Shown in pieces: positions 1 to 6,987 of a stretch of DNA of 9,633 bases. The translations under genes and the position numbers were made by a program. The notes beneath the pieces are model-generated. The model was not told the origin of the DNA. It searched no databases and saw only the letters and a list, made by a program, of their open reading frames with translations. The number at the start of each line of letters is the position of its first letter. The first letter of the stretch is position 1. This stretch comes from an uncultured Arcobacter sp. (lineage in GTDB: Bacteria > Campylobacterota > Campylobacteria > Campylobacterales > Arcobacteraceae), in contig CAJXWI010000058.1 of the NCBI GenBank assembly GCA_913062735.1, positions 1 to 9,633 on the forward strand, written 5' to 3'.

Positions 1-117
1 TCCTTATCCAAAGATGACGTATCCAACGTTGGAGTACAAGGGCAAGAAAGACTTCTGTCTGTGAGAAACTATAAACGAATTGCAGATGAATTAGCGCATC
101 AACTTAATATCTTATAA
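1..117 (+). CDS. C-terminal fragment of an unidentified protein
   Basis: An open frame enters from the left edge and ends at TAA 115-117, giving 38 residues that finish in ...RNYKRIADELAHQLNIL. The visible part is hydrophilic and ends in a probable amphipathic helix, with no cysteine and no membrane segment. The frame is open from base 1, and the stop lies directly on the foot of a terminator hairpin, which supports it being a real gene end. I do not recognise the family. The helical tail is compatible with the end of a small envelope lipoprotein of the LptE or PqiC kind, but that is a guess from general character only. Confidence 0.6.
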   Translation, partial: SLSKDDVSNVGVQGQERLLSVRNYKRIADELAHQLNIL

Positions 118-143
118 AATAAAAACCTAAGGGTTTTATTTTA
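115..143. terminator. Bidirectional hairpin terminator between convergent genes
   Basis: The arms AAAACC (122-127) and GGTTTT (132-137) enclose a TAAG loop. They extend, past one bulged A at 121, through TAAAAT (115-120) pairing with ATTTTA (138-143). T-rich sequence follows the hairpin on both strands, so it can end transcription of the left-edge gene and of the minus-strand pseudouridine synthase, whose stop codon is at 148-150. Confidence 0.75.
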
Positions 144-147
144 TATC

Positions 148-1002
148 TTAGAATAATAAATCGTAAAAATCTTTAGGTGCATCTTGTTTGAAGCTTATTT
201 TTTTATCATCTTTTGGGTGGTAAAAAGTAAGTGCACTCGCATGCAAGGCCATTCTTGGCCCATTTTTTCCATAACGCTCATCTCCAATAACACTGTGCCC
301 CATATATGCCATATGTGCTCGTATTTGGTGTTGCCTTCCTGTTTCTAGATTCACTTTTAATAAAGATCTTTTATTTTTTTCTTGAATCACTTCATAATGA
401 GTAATGGCTTCTTTTGCATCTTTGTGTTCTCCTACATGCATTTTGTAAATTTTTTCATCCAAACGTAAAGGCTCATTAATTGTAGATTTTTTTACTTTTA
501 AAATACCATGTACTATTGTTAAATAGGTTTTGGTACTTAAAGGCCACTTATCCATTATAAGTTCTCTTTTTTCTTTTGAAGTTGCAAATAAAAGAAGCCC
601 TGAAGTATCCCTATCTAATCTATGTACTGGCCATAAAGCAATTTTATTCTGCCCACGACTTAATTGTTTTCGCAAAATTGCTAAAGCATGTTCTTTATTT
701 TCACTTGCGCTTGAAACACTTAAAAGGCCAGAAGGTTTATTAATAAGAACAACATCTTTGTCTTGATAGATAATCTCAAGACTCTTAAAAGAAGAAGATG
801 ATGATGATTTATTAATCACACCAATTTCTACAAGATCATCTGTTTTTAAAGCAAAATCATGTTTATTTTGCATAATATCATTTACTCTAACACTTGCATT
901 TTGTAAGCGTTGTTTTACTTTTTTCTTAGGCCAAGAGTGCAGTTTCAAAAATAAAAAGTCCAGAAGTTTCGTATTTTTTTCTACTTTAAATTTTTCTGCC
1001 AT
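148..1002 (-). CDS. RluA-family RNA pseudouridine synthase with S4 domain
   Basis: This enzyme converts uridine to pseudouridine in structured RNA (rRNA or tRNA) in the cytoplasm. The 284 residues begin with an S4 RNA-binding domain (about 13-60). A linker containing six consecutive serines (66-71) follows, then the catalytic RluA domain. The domain has YQDKDVVLINKPSG (79-92), the catalytic motif HRLDRDTSG (127-135, nucleophile-like Asp130), and the conserved ETGRQHQIRAHM segment (220-231). Having an S4 domain resembles RluC and RluD rather than the shorter S4-less RluA of E. coli, but the modified site cannot be read from sequence. The ATG at 1000-1002 is preceded by AAGGG (minus strand, 1012-1016) at 9 nt. 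The gene is convergent with the left-edge gene and divergent from the signalling operon. The family call is firm; the RNA target is open. Confidence 0.93.
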   Translation of the reverse strand: MAEKFKVEKNTKLLDFLFLKLHSWPKKKVKQRLQNASVRVNDIMQNKHDFALKTDDLVEIGVINKSSSSSSFKSLEIIYQDKDVVLINKPSGLLSVSSASENKEHALAILRKQLSRGQNKIALWPVHRLDRDTSGLLLFATSKEKRELIMDKWPLSTKTYLTIVHGILKVKKSTINEPLRLDEKIYKMHVGEHKDAKEAITHYEVIQEKNKRSLLKVNLETGRQHQIRAHMAYMGHSVIGDERYGKNGPRMALHASALTFYHPKDDKKISFKQDAPKDFYDLLF

Positions 1003-1034
1003 TGTTTGTAACCCTTAGTATATTGTATTTTGAA

Positions 1035-1040
1035 AGTATA
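1035..1040 (-). promoter_or_regulatory. Candidate -10 box of the pseudouridine synthase gene
   Basis: Read on the minus strand this is TATACT, placing a transcription start near 1028 and a leader of about 26 nt before the ATG. A second TATACT (1017-1022) lies too close to the ribosome binding site to be preferred. No clear -35 box is visible. This is a prediction from the motif only. Confidence 0.35.
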
Positions 1041-1051
1041 GCCAATAAATA

Positions 1052-1076
1052 TATTTTCTTGTATACAAAGAAAATA
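1052..1076. repeat. Inverted repeat, 9-bp arms, in a divergent intergenic region
   Basis: TATTTTCTT (1052-1060) and AAGAAAATA (1068-1076) are perfect reverse complements around a 7-nt loop, GTATACA. The centre also forms the 10-bp palindrome TTGTATACAA (1059-1068). No T-run follows, so a terminator is unlikely. It lies just upstream of the candidate -10 box of the minus-strand gene, covering where a -35 region would be. An operator is therefore possible, but AT-rich chance pairing is not excluded. Confidence 0.5.
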
Positions 1077-1153
1077 AATCTCTTTTTGAAGTGCTTATTT
1101 TTAATTTATTTATTTATTATTTCTTGTTTTTTTTTACTTAAACTCAGATTAAA

Positions 1154-1159
1154 TATAAG
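1154..1159 (+). promoter_or_regulatory. Candidate -10 box of the signalling operon
   Basis: TATAAG sits about 40 nt ahead of the ATG at 1200, downstream of a long T-rich tract (about 1122-1140). T-tracts in place of a -35 box are typical of sigma-70 promoters in Campylobacterota. It would give a leader of roughly 34 nt. Prediction from the motif only. Confidence 0.35.
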
Positions 1160-1199
1160 TTAATTTATGTTATTATTATTTAAAATCAAAAGGTTAAAA

Positions 1200-1670
1200 A
1201 TGAAATCTATCTTTTTACTATTCTTATCTTTCTTTTTATTAACGACTAACGCAATAGCAAATGAAAAAGAGGTATTATTAACAATAACAAGCAAAGATAA
1301 AATCATCCTTTTAACAAGAAAAGACTTACAGCGCTTTAATCAAACGACTATTAAACAAGTAACCTTTTGGACAAAGGGTGAAACTTCTTTTACGGGGCCT
1401 TTATTACGTGATATCTTAGATAAATATGAGCTAAAAGGTAAAAATTTTGTAGCTAGTGCTTATAATGATTATAAAGTTACTATTCCTACAAAAGATTTTT
1501 ATGACTACGATGTTATTATTGCAAGTCATGTAAATAATAAAGAACTTACAGTAAGATCAAAAGGTCCTTTATGGTTAATGTACCCTTGGGGTGAAAATGG
1601 AGAATTGGATCAAAAGACATATTACTCTCGTGCAATTTGGCAAATGACAAAAGCAAATATTGATGACTAA
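1200..1670 (+). CDS. Exported small protein with oxidoreductase molybdopterin-binding-like fold, no cysteine
   Basis: The 156 residues start with a signal peptide: MKS, a hydrophobic stretch to about residue 17, and a likely cut after AIA (18-20). The mature part resembles the short, stand-alone version of the oxidoreductase molybdopterin-binding domain (sulfite oxidase/YedY fold). Conserved-looking segments are SFTGPLLRDIL (63-73), ASAYNDYKVTIPTKDF (85-100) and KGPLWLMYPW (121-130). There is no cysteine, so the thiolate that ligates molybdenum in true sulfite oxidases is absent. An enzymatic role is therefore doubtful, and ligand binding or a structural partner role is more likely. The start at 1200 is preferred over an in-frame ATG at 1167 because AAAAGG (1188-1193) lies 6 nt ahead and the signal peptide then begins at residue 1. 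The end overlaps the next gene by 8 bp, so the two are probably translated together and work together. Confidence 0.75.
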   Translation: MKSIFLLFLSFFLLTTNAIANEKEVLLTITSKDKIILLTRKDLQRFNQTTIKQVTFWTKGETSFTGPLLRDILDKYELKGKNFVASAYNDYKVTIPTKDFYDYDVIIASHVNNKELTVRSKGPLWLMYPWGENGELDQKTYYSRAIWQMTKANIDD

Positions 1671-3729
1671 AAAAGGAGATAGAAAACCTCTTTTTTTTAT
1701 TGCCATTTTATTGGGTGTATTTTTATTAAGTTTGATCTCTTCTGTTATGATTTTCAAACAAGCTGCTTATCAATCAAAAAAAGAAACCACCTATCATATG
1801 CTGTTTTATATGACACAATATGAATATGAATTACGACAAATTAATTTAGCAATCACAGAAGTATACTACCAAAAAAATGAAAAATGGAAAAACTTTGATA
1901 AATGGTTTAATATCTTATGGTCGAGAGTAGATGGTTTATTCATTGGAGGCTTACATAAAGAAATTGTAGATAAAGCCTTTGATTTGTCTTCTTTAAAAGC
2001 AAATATGAACAAAATAGATCAAGACCTTTATGTTAATAGAAAAAGCGTAAAGAAAGAAACTATTTTTGAAGTAAAAGAACTCTTAAATAAAATGACCCAT
2101 GATGTACATGCCTTTAGACTTGGAAAAGAGTTTGACAAACGTCTGATTTGGAAAAATGAAAAAGCATTTACTTTTTCATCGTTTAAGAATTCAATTATTA
2201 TTAATATGATGACCTTGCTTTTTTGTTTGTTTATAATATATTCGTTATACCGTAACAATAAAAACTTAAGTAATTTACAAATTACTTTGGAAAGGCGCGT
2301 AGATTCTCGTACTAAAAAACTTCTAAAAAGCAATAAGAGCTTACAAAAAGAAATAGAAGAACGATACCTTATTGAAAACAAACTAAGAAAATCTTATGAA
2401 GAAGCAAAAAAAATATCTGCTTTGGTTCAAAATCAAGCAAACTACGATTTTTTAACCCAACTAGCAAACAGAAACCTTCTTTTAGAACGTTTTTCACAGG
2501 CCTTGATTAGAGCAAAAAGAGAAGGAAATAAAGTCGCCTTGCTTTTTATTGATTTGGACAGATTTAAATATGTAAACGATACTTTTGGTCACAGCGTAGG
2601 AGATTCTCTCTTAAAAGAAGTTGCTGCTCGCTTGCTTTATATCTTAAGAGAAAGCGATACTGCCTCACGTTTAGGGGGAGATGAATTTGCTATTATATTA
2701 CCCGATGTAAATAAAGCAAAAGAGATTGAAATAGTAGTGCAAAGAATCTTGGAGAGTTTGGCAAAACCTTTTAATCTAGAAGGGCATGAAGCTTTTATCT
2801 CTGCAAGTATTGGGGTAACTTTTTTTCCACAAGATGGACAAGATACCGAAACACTTCTTAGAAAAGCTGATACTGCTATGTATAAAGCCAAACAAAAAGG
2901 GCGAAATAATTTCCAGTTTTTTACTAATATTATGGACTTAGAAATTCAACAAAGAAGAGAATTAGAAGAAGGCTTACATAAAGCCCTAGAAAAAGAAGAA
3001 TTTCATATTCATTATCAAGCTATTGTTGATATGAATACTAATGAAATAACAAGTGTCGAGGCTTTAATTCGTTGGAAAGATTCTGTAAAAGGATATATTC
3101 CACCCGATGACTTTATTTCTTTAGCAGAAGAAATTGGCTTAATTGTAGAAATTGGAGAATGGGCTTTAAAAACAGCCTGCAAGGAAGCTGCTTTATGGGA
3201 GAGTCTTTTCATAAATGCTCCAAAGGTTGCTGTTAATATGTCAAGCAGACAATTTCAATTAGTAGATACTTCTGTTTTAATAAAAGAAGCATTAGAAGAA
3301 AATAACTTAAAAGCAGAGAGTTTAATACTAGAAATTACAGAAGGTCTTTTGGTTAATGATGATAAAAAAACATTAAAACAACTCAATAAAATTAGAATGA
3401 TGGGTATTGATTTGTCTATTGATGACTTTGGTACGGGTTATTCATCTTTGAGTTATTTGAAAAAATTTCCTATTAGTAAATTAAAAATTGACCGTTCATT
3501 TATTTATGACTTAGAGCAAAAGGAAGAAAATAAAGCCCTGATTAAAGCTATTATTGCGATGGCAAACAGCTTGAATTTGAAAACAGTAGCAGAAGGTGTT
3601 GAAACCAAAGAACAAAGAGATTTTCTACAAAAATACAATTGTACCTATTATCAAGGGTACTATTATTCAAAACCTTTAAATAAAAATGATTTTATGGCAT
3701 TACTAGAAAAAAATAAAATAAAAAAATAA
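1663..3729 (+). CDS. Membrane-bound GGDEF-EAL cyclic-di-GMP synthase/phosphodiesterase
   Basis: A 688-residue inner-membrane signalling protein that can in principle both make and degrade cyclic-di-GMP. Order: transmembrane helix (about 10-31), helical periplasmic sensor (about 32-175) containing FNILWSRVDGLF, second transmembrane helix (about 177-196), coiled-coil-like linker (about 200-255), GGDEF domain (about 260-420), EAL domain (about 432-685). The GGDEF motif is exact (338-342), and an RESD inhibitory-site motif lies five residues before it. The EAL domain keeps EALIRW (466-471), NMSSRQ, LEITE, DDFGTG (587-592), LKIDRSF, AEGVET (643-648) and QGYYYSKP, so neither domain looks degenerate. 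The ATG at 1663 overlaps the previous stop by 8 bp, with a TTG just before it (1660) as an alternative. No good Shine-Dalgarno precedes it, which fits translational coupling. The sensor probably responds to, or through, the exported partner. Confidence 0.93.
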   Translation: MTKKGDRKPLFFIAILLGVFLLSLISSVMIFKQAAYQSKKETTYHMLFYMTQYEYELRQINLAITEVYYQKNEKWKNFDKWFNILWSRVDGLFIGGLHKEIVDKAFDLSSLKANMNKIDQDLYVNRKSVKKETIFEVKELLNKMTHDVHAFRLGKEFDKRLIWKNEKAFTFSSFKNSIIINMMTLLFCLFIIYSLYRNNKNLSNLQITLERRVDSRTKKLLKSNKSLQKEIEERYLIENKLRKSYEEAKKISALVQNQANYDFLTQLANRNLLLERFSQALIRAKREGNKVALLFIDLDRFKYVNDTFGHSVGDSLLKEVAARLLYILRESDTASRLGGDEFAIILPDVNKAKEIEIVVQRILESLAKPFNLEGHEAFISASIGVTFFPQDGQDTETLLRKADTAMYKAKQKGRNNFQFFTNIMDLEIQQRRELEEGLHKALEKEEFHIHYQAIVDMNTNEITSVEALIRWKDSVKGYIPPDDFISLAEEIGLIVEIGEWALKTACKEAALWESLFINAPKVAVNMSSRQFQLVDTSVLIKEALEENNLKAESLILEITEGLLVNDDKKTLKQLNKIRMMGIDLSIDDFGTGYSSLSYLKKFPISKLKIDRSFIYDLEQKEENKALIKAIIAMANSLNLKTVAEGVETKEQRDFLQKYNCTYYQGYYYSKPLNKNDFMALLEKNKIKK

Positions 3730-3766
3730 ATACTTCGTTTAAAGCCTTTTTCTTTTATACATTTGA

Positions 3767-3772
3767 TATAAT
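3767..3772 (+). promoter_or_regulatory. -10 box of the RNase HI gene
   Basis: A perfect TATAAT lies 23 nt ahead of the ATG, behind a T-rich tract (about 3746-3764) and without a recognisable -35 box. The predicted start near 3779 leaves a leader of about 17 nt containing AGGA (3787-3790), 5 nt before the ATG. It suggests the RNase HI gene is transcribed on its own as well as by any read-through from the GGDEF-EAL gene. Confidence 0.6.
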
Positions 3773-3795
3773 TCAAATAAAAAACTAGGAATACA

Positions 3796-4578
3796 ATGAT
3801 AATTGATAACGCTTTTTTAGAATTAATACAAAAAGACTCCAAACTAAATACTGCACAAGAAAATATTTTAGCACTTAAAGACGAAGATTATTTAAGTCTT
3901 TTGAATAAATACATCTCACTTGAACAAGCAGCTTTATTAATCTTGTTAAAAGGACACTTCACAAAAGAAACCCAAGAGCAAATACAAGAAAACTATTTTT
4001 TAATTAAAGCCTTTAAAGAATCATTATCAAAAGTTAAAAAAATTGAACAAACTGCACCTACAACTTCGGGCAATAAATTAACAATCTATTGTGATGGGGC
4101 TTGTTCTAATAACCCAGGGGAAGCAGGAAGTGGTTTGGCTTTATATTATGATGACAATGCTCCCATTTTATTATATGGACAGTATCATAGCATGGGGACT
4201 AATAATACGGCAGAATTAAATGCTTTGTATAAAGCTTTATTATTAGCGCAAGAATCACAAGCTTCAAGTATAAGTATTTATTCTGATTCAAAATACAGTA
4301 TTGATTGTATTTCAAAATGGGCTTACTCATGGAAAAGTAAAAACTGGACAAAAAAAACAGGAGAAATCAAAAACTTAGAAATAATTAAACTTGCGCATAA
4401 TCTTTATGATGAAATAGAAGATAAAATCATCTTAAAACATGTAAAAGCACATGCAGGAACACAAGGCAATGAACTAGCAGATAGAATGGCTGGCTACACA
4501 ATAGATGCTAAAAATACGCATTATAAACAATACGCTTACGAAGATATAAACGTACCCTTATCATTAAAAAGAGATTAA
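3796..4578 (+). CDS. rnhA: Ribonuclease HI with N-terminal extension
   Basis: RNase HI cuts the RNA strand of RNA-DNA hybrids, removing R-loops and primers. The catalytic domain spans about residues 94-240 of 260. The metal-binding and catalytic residues are all visible: Asp100 in YCDGACSNNPG, Glu140 in NNTAEL, Asp164 in YSDSKYS, His219 in VKAHAGTQGNELAD and Asp229 at its end. The substrate-handling stretch KWAYSWKSKNWTKK (174-187) is present. Ordinary bacterial RNase HI is about 150 residues. This one carries about 90 extra residues at the N-terminus, charged and predicted helical (for example YLSLLNKYISLEQAALLILL). They do not look like the hybrid-binding domain of eukaryotic RNase H1, and I do not recognise them. 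About 20 extra residues follow the core. AGGA lies 5 nt before the ATG. The enzyme family is firm; the role of the extension is unknown. Confidence 0.92.
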   Translation: MIIDNAFLELIQKDSKLNTAQENILALKDEDYLSLLNKYISLEQAALLILLKGHFTKETQEQIQENYFLIKAFKESLSKVKKIEQTAPTTSGNKLTIYCDGACSNNPGEAGSGLALYYDDNAPILLYGQYHSMGTNNTAELNALYKALLLAQESQASSISIYSDSKYSIDCISKWAYSWKSKNWTKKTGEIKNLEIIKLAHNLYDEIEDKIILKHVKAHAGTQGNELADRMAGYTIDAKNTHYKQYAYEDINVPLSLKRD

Positions 4579-4587
4579 ACTAAGACT

Positions 4588-4619
4588 TTGACATCATCTA
4601 CTTGTAATTAACATATAAT
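4588..4619 (+). promoter_or_regulatory. Candidate promoter of the chemoreceptor gene
   Basis: A perfect TATAAT (4614-4619) lies 78 nt upstream of the chemoreceptor ATG. A perfect TTGACA (4588-4593) lies upstream, but the 20-bp gap is longer than the usual 16-18. The -10 box is therefore the main support and the -35 box may be chance. The predicted start near 4626 leaves a leader of about 70 nt. I see no sigma-28 or sigma-54 motif. Confidence 0.5.
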
Positions 4620-4637
4620 AATTAAAGATGTAATTAA
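4603..4637 (+). repeat. Short direct repeat TGTAATTAA in the chemoreceptor leader/promoter
   Basis: TGTAATTAA occurs at 4603-4611 and 4629-4637, 26 bp apart (about 2.5 helical turns), flanking the TATAAT box. It could be a pair of protein sites or chance in AT-rich DNA. Confidence 0.3.
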
Positions 4638-4697
4638 ATTGTAACTCTTTTTGATTATTATTTCTTCAATTATTTAAATATATTTCAAGGATGTTGA

Positions 4698-6968
4698 ATG
4701 TTCTCTACTATGTCAATTCGTGTAAAACTGTTTTCGTTATTACTCTTAACCATTGTTTCTTTAGGTTTATTAAGTGCGTTAATGTATGTTTCTACTCAAG
4801 ATACTAAAGACTTTGGTCATATAGAAAGTAAGATTGAAAAACTACAAAGTGACATGCTAATGTTACGAAGAAATGAAAAAGACTTTATTTTACGAAAAGA
4901 CTTAAAGTACAAACAAAAATTCGAGAATAATATTAATGTTTTAATTAGTGATATCACGTATTTAGAAAAACATTTAAAAATCCAAAACATTGAAAATAAT
5001 AAACTTACTCTCTTTACAAAATTGGTAATTGAATACAAAAATGATTTTTACGATTTTGTTAAAAATCAAGAAGAAATTGGTCTTCATCCAAAAGATGCCT
5101 TATATGGAAGTTTAAGAGCAAGTGTTCATAAAATACAAGATTATGCAAAAAAATCAAATGATTATGCACTCTTAGCTAAAGTCTATGATTTAAGAAAACA
5201 AGAAAAAGATTTTATGTTACGCCTTGATCTAAAATATGTAGATAAATATATCAAAAAAATTGATGCTTTATCTTCTACGTTTACTAATAATAAGGAATTA
5301 ATTAATAACCTAAGTTCCTATAAAGAAGATTTTTTATCTCTAGTTGGGGCACAACAAAGAATTGGTCTTACAAGTAAACTTGGGGTTCAAGGGACAATGA
5401 GAAAAACAATTCATAAAGCAGAGGCTTTATTATCTAAACTAGCAAAAGAAATAAAAAATACAACAAGTCAAAAAATAGAAGAAATGATTCAATTCTCTTT
5501 AATCATTTCTGCTTTATTAATTCTAATTTTAATTACTTTCATACTATTAATTAACAGAAGCATTACAAGCTCCCTTGTTTCTTTTCAAGAAGGTTTTTTA
5601 AATTTCTTTAAATACATTAATAAAGAAAGTAAGCATATTGAACTTTTAGAAGAGAAAGCAGATGACGAGTTAGGCAAAATGACAAAACTTCTTAATAAAA
5701 ATATTCTAAAAACAAAAAATTTAATGGAAGAAGATGAAATCCTTATAGAAGAAGTAAAAAGAGTTGTTACCTTAGTAAAAGAGGGGAAAATGTTGCAAGA
5801 AGTAAGTGTAAGTACTTCGAATGATAGTTTGGATGAATTAAAAACAAGTATAAATGATATGTTAGAAACAGTGTCATCAAATGTTGCTGATGATGTAAAT
5901 GAAATACAAAAAGCCTTAGAAAAATTTCATAACCTTGATTTTACCTATAAAATCACTTCTTCCAAAGGCGCAATGGTTGATAGCCTTAATTCTTTAGCCG
6001 ATACCATTAGTGAAATGTTACGTCAAAATAAAACAACAGGATTAAGTTTAGAAAACAGTTCCAATGAATTATTAAAAAATGTAAAAAACCTAAGCAGATC
6101 TTCAAATGAAGCAGCAGCCTCGCTTGAAGAAACAGCAGCAGCTATTGAAGATATCTCTTCTGTTATAAGCTCAACTACTTCTGATGTATCACAAATGACT
6201 TCCAATGCCAATAAATTAAATATTTCAGTTAAAGAAGGTGAAAATTTTGCAAAACAAACAACACTGGCAATGGATGATATTAATAAAGAAGTAGAATCAA
6301 TTAATGAAGCAATAGGTGTAATTGATCAAATTGCTTTTCAAACCAATATTCTTTCACTCAATGCTGCTGTTGAAGCTGCAACTGCTGGGGAATCAGGAAA
6401 AGGTTTTGCAGTCGTTGCCCAAGAAGTAAGAAACCTTGCAAGCAGGTCAGCAGAAGCAGCAAAAGAAATCAAAGATTTAGTTGAACATGCAACACAAAAA
6501 GCAAATACAGGAAAAGATATCGCTAATAAAATGATTGAAGGGTATTCTGGATTAAATGAAAACATTGAAAATACCTTAAGTTTAATTACTAAAATAGAAA
6601 TAGCAAGTTCTACACAACAAAACAGTATTCACCAAATATCAAATTCAATCAACTTATTAGACAAACAAACACAAGAAAATGCAAATGTTGCTAGTATTAC
6701 TCAAGATATTGCATTAGGTACTCAAAACATTGCTTTGGTAATTGTAAAAAATGCAAATGAAAAAGAATTTACAGGTAAAAACAGCATAGAAGCAAAAGAG
6801 ATTCCTATTAATGAAAATAAAAGCGATTATATTATGATAGAAAACAGTAAAAGTGTTTTTGAAATTCAAGATAAAAAAGCTGCGAATAAAGCAATAGCTA
6901 TTAATAACTCTTCCTCTTCAACGTTTGCAGAAAATAACAGTAAAGATGACGAGTGGGAAAGTTTTTAA
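4698..6968 (+). CDS. Methyl-accepting chemotaxis protein with duplicated HBM-type sensor
   Basis: A 756-residue inner-membrane chemoreceptor. Order: transmembrane helix (about 10-32), periplasmic sensor (about 33-262), transmembrane helix (about 266-286), HAMP (about 287-345, with DDELG at 322-326), two further HAMP-like units (about 353-396 and 400-442), and the signalling hairpin (about 445-685). The hairpin tip is [19 protein letters not shown] (543-561) followed by [15 protein letters not shown]. The sensor is an internal duplication: [15 protein letters not shown] (57-71) matches [15 protein letters not shown] (166-180), and the QxxIGL...G..R...HK segment at 124-145 recurs at 219-240. 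This is the pattern of helical bimodular (HBM) sensors; the studied member McpS binds TCA-cycle acids. A flexible tail of about 65 residues ends in EWESF (752-756), like the NWETF docking site for CheR/CheB. AAGGA (4687-4691) lies 6 nt ahead of the ATG; another ATG at 4691 is out of frame. The ligand is unknown. Confidence 0.93.
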   Translation: MFSTMSIRVKLFSLLLLTIVSLGLLSALMYVSTQDTKDFGHIESKIEKLQSDMLMLRRNEKDFILRKDLKYKQKFENNINVLISDITYLEKHLKIQNIENNKLTLFTKLVIEYKNDFYDFVKNQEEIGLHPKDALYGSLRASVHKIQDYAKKSNDYALLAKVYDLRKQEKDFMLRLDLKYVDKYIKKIDALSSTFTNNKELINNLSSYKEDFLSLVGAQQRIGLTSKLGVQGTMRKTIHKAEALLSKLAKEIKNTTSQKIEEMIQFSLIISALLILILITFILLINRSITSSLVSFQEGFLNFFKYINKESKHIELLEEKADDELGKMTKLLNKNILKTKNLMEEDEILIEEVKRVVTLVKEGKMLQEVSVSTSNDSLDELKTSINDMLETVSSNVADDVNEIQKALEKFHNLDFTYKITSSKGAMVDSLNSLADTISEMLRQNKTTGLSLENSSNELLKNVKNLSRSSNEAAASLEETAAAIEDISSVISSTTSDVSQMTSNANKLNISVKEGENFAKQTTLAMDDINKEVESINEAIGVIDQIAFQTNILSLNAAVEAATAGESGKGFAVVAQEVRNLASRSAEAAKEIKDLVEHATQKANTGKDIANKMIEGYSGLNENIENTLSLITKIEIASSTQQNSIHQISNSINLLDKQTQENANVASITQDIALGTQNIALVIVKNANEKEFTGKNSIEAKEIPINENKSDYIMIENSKSVFEIQDKKAANKAIAINNSSSSTFAENNSKDDEWESF

Positions 6969-6987
6969 GCAAAAGCTTTTGCTTTTT
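6967..6987 (+). terminator. Palindromic terminator of the chemoreceptor gene
   Basis: AAGCAAAAGCTTTTGCTT (6967-6984) is a perfect palindrome that folds into a 7-bp stem with an AGCT loop, continued by a run of five T (6983-6987). It starts inside the chemoreceptor stop codon and ends in the stop codon of the convergent regulator gene. Only the plus strand has a T-run after the stem, so it mainly ends plus-strand transcription. Confidence 0.8.

Noticed and set aside
530..766. Plus-strand open frame of 78 codons
   Set aside because: It lies inside the conserved catalytic region of the minus-strand pseudouridine synthase and has no ribosome site of note.
845..850. Serine run in the pseudouridine synthase linker (codons 66-71, about 790-807)
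   Set aside because: A short TCA/TCT codon run is a common low-complexity linker; no repeat tract long enough to suggest phase variation.
1167..1199. Upstream in-frame ATG for the small exported protein
   Set aside because: It would put a lysine-rich 11-residue extension before a good signal peptide and lacks a ribosome site, while the ATG at 1200 has AAAAGG 6 nt ahead.
1673..1678. Strong Shine-Dalgarno-like AAGGAG just inside the GGDEF-EAL gene
   Set aside because: It lies after the start codon and no in-frame start follows at a useful distance; it encodes the Lys-Gly of the N-terminal tail, so it is most likely incidental.
2028..2381. Minus-strand open frame of 117 codons
   Set aside because: It lies wholly inside the GGDEF-EAL gene, has no family resemblance and shows composition expected of a reverse frame of an AT-rich gene.
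6338..6565. Minus-strand open frame of 75 codons
   Set aside because: It is opposite the conserved chemoreceptor hairpin, and its alanine/serine-rich protein is just the complement of that region.
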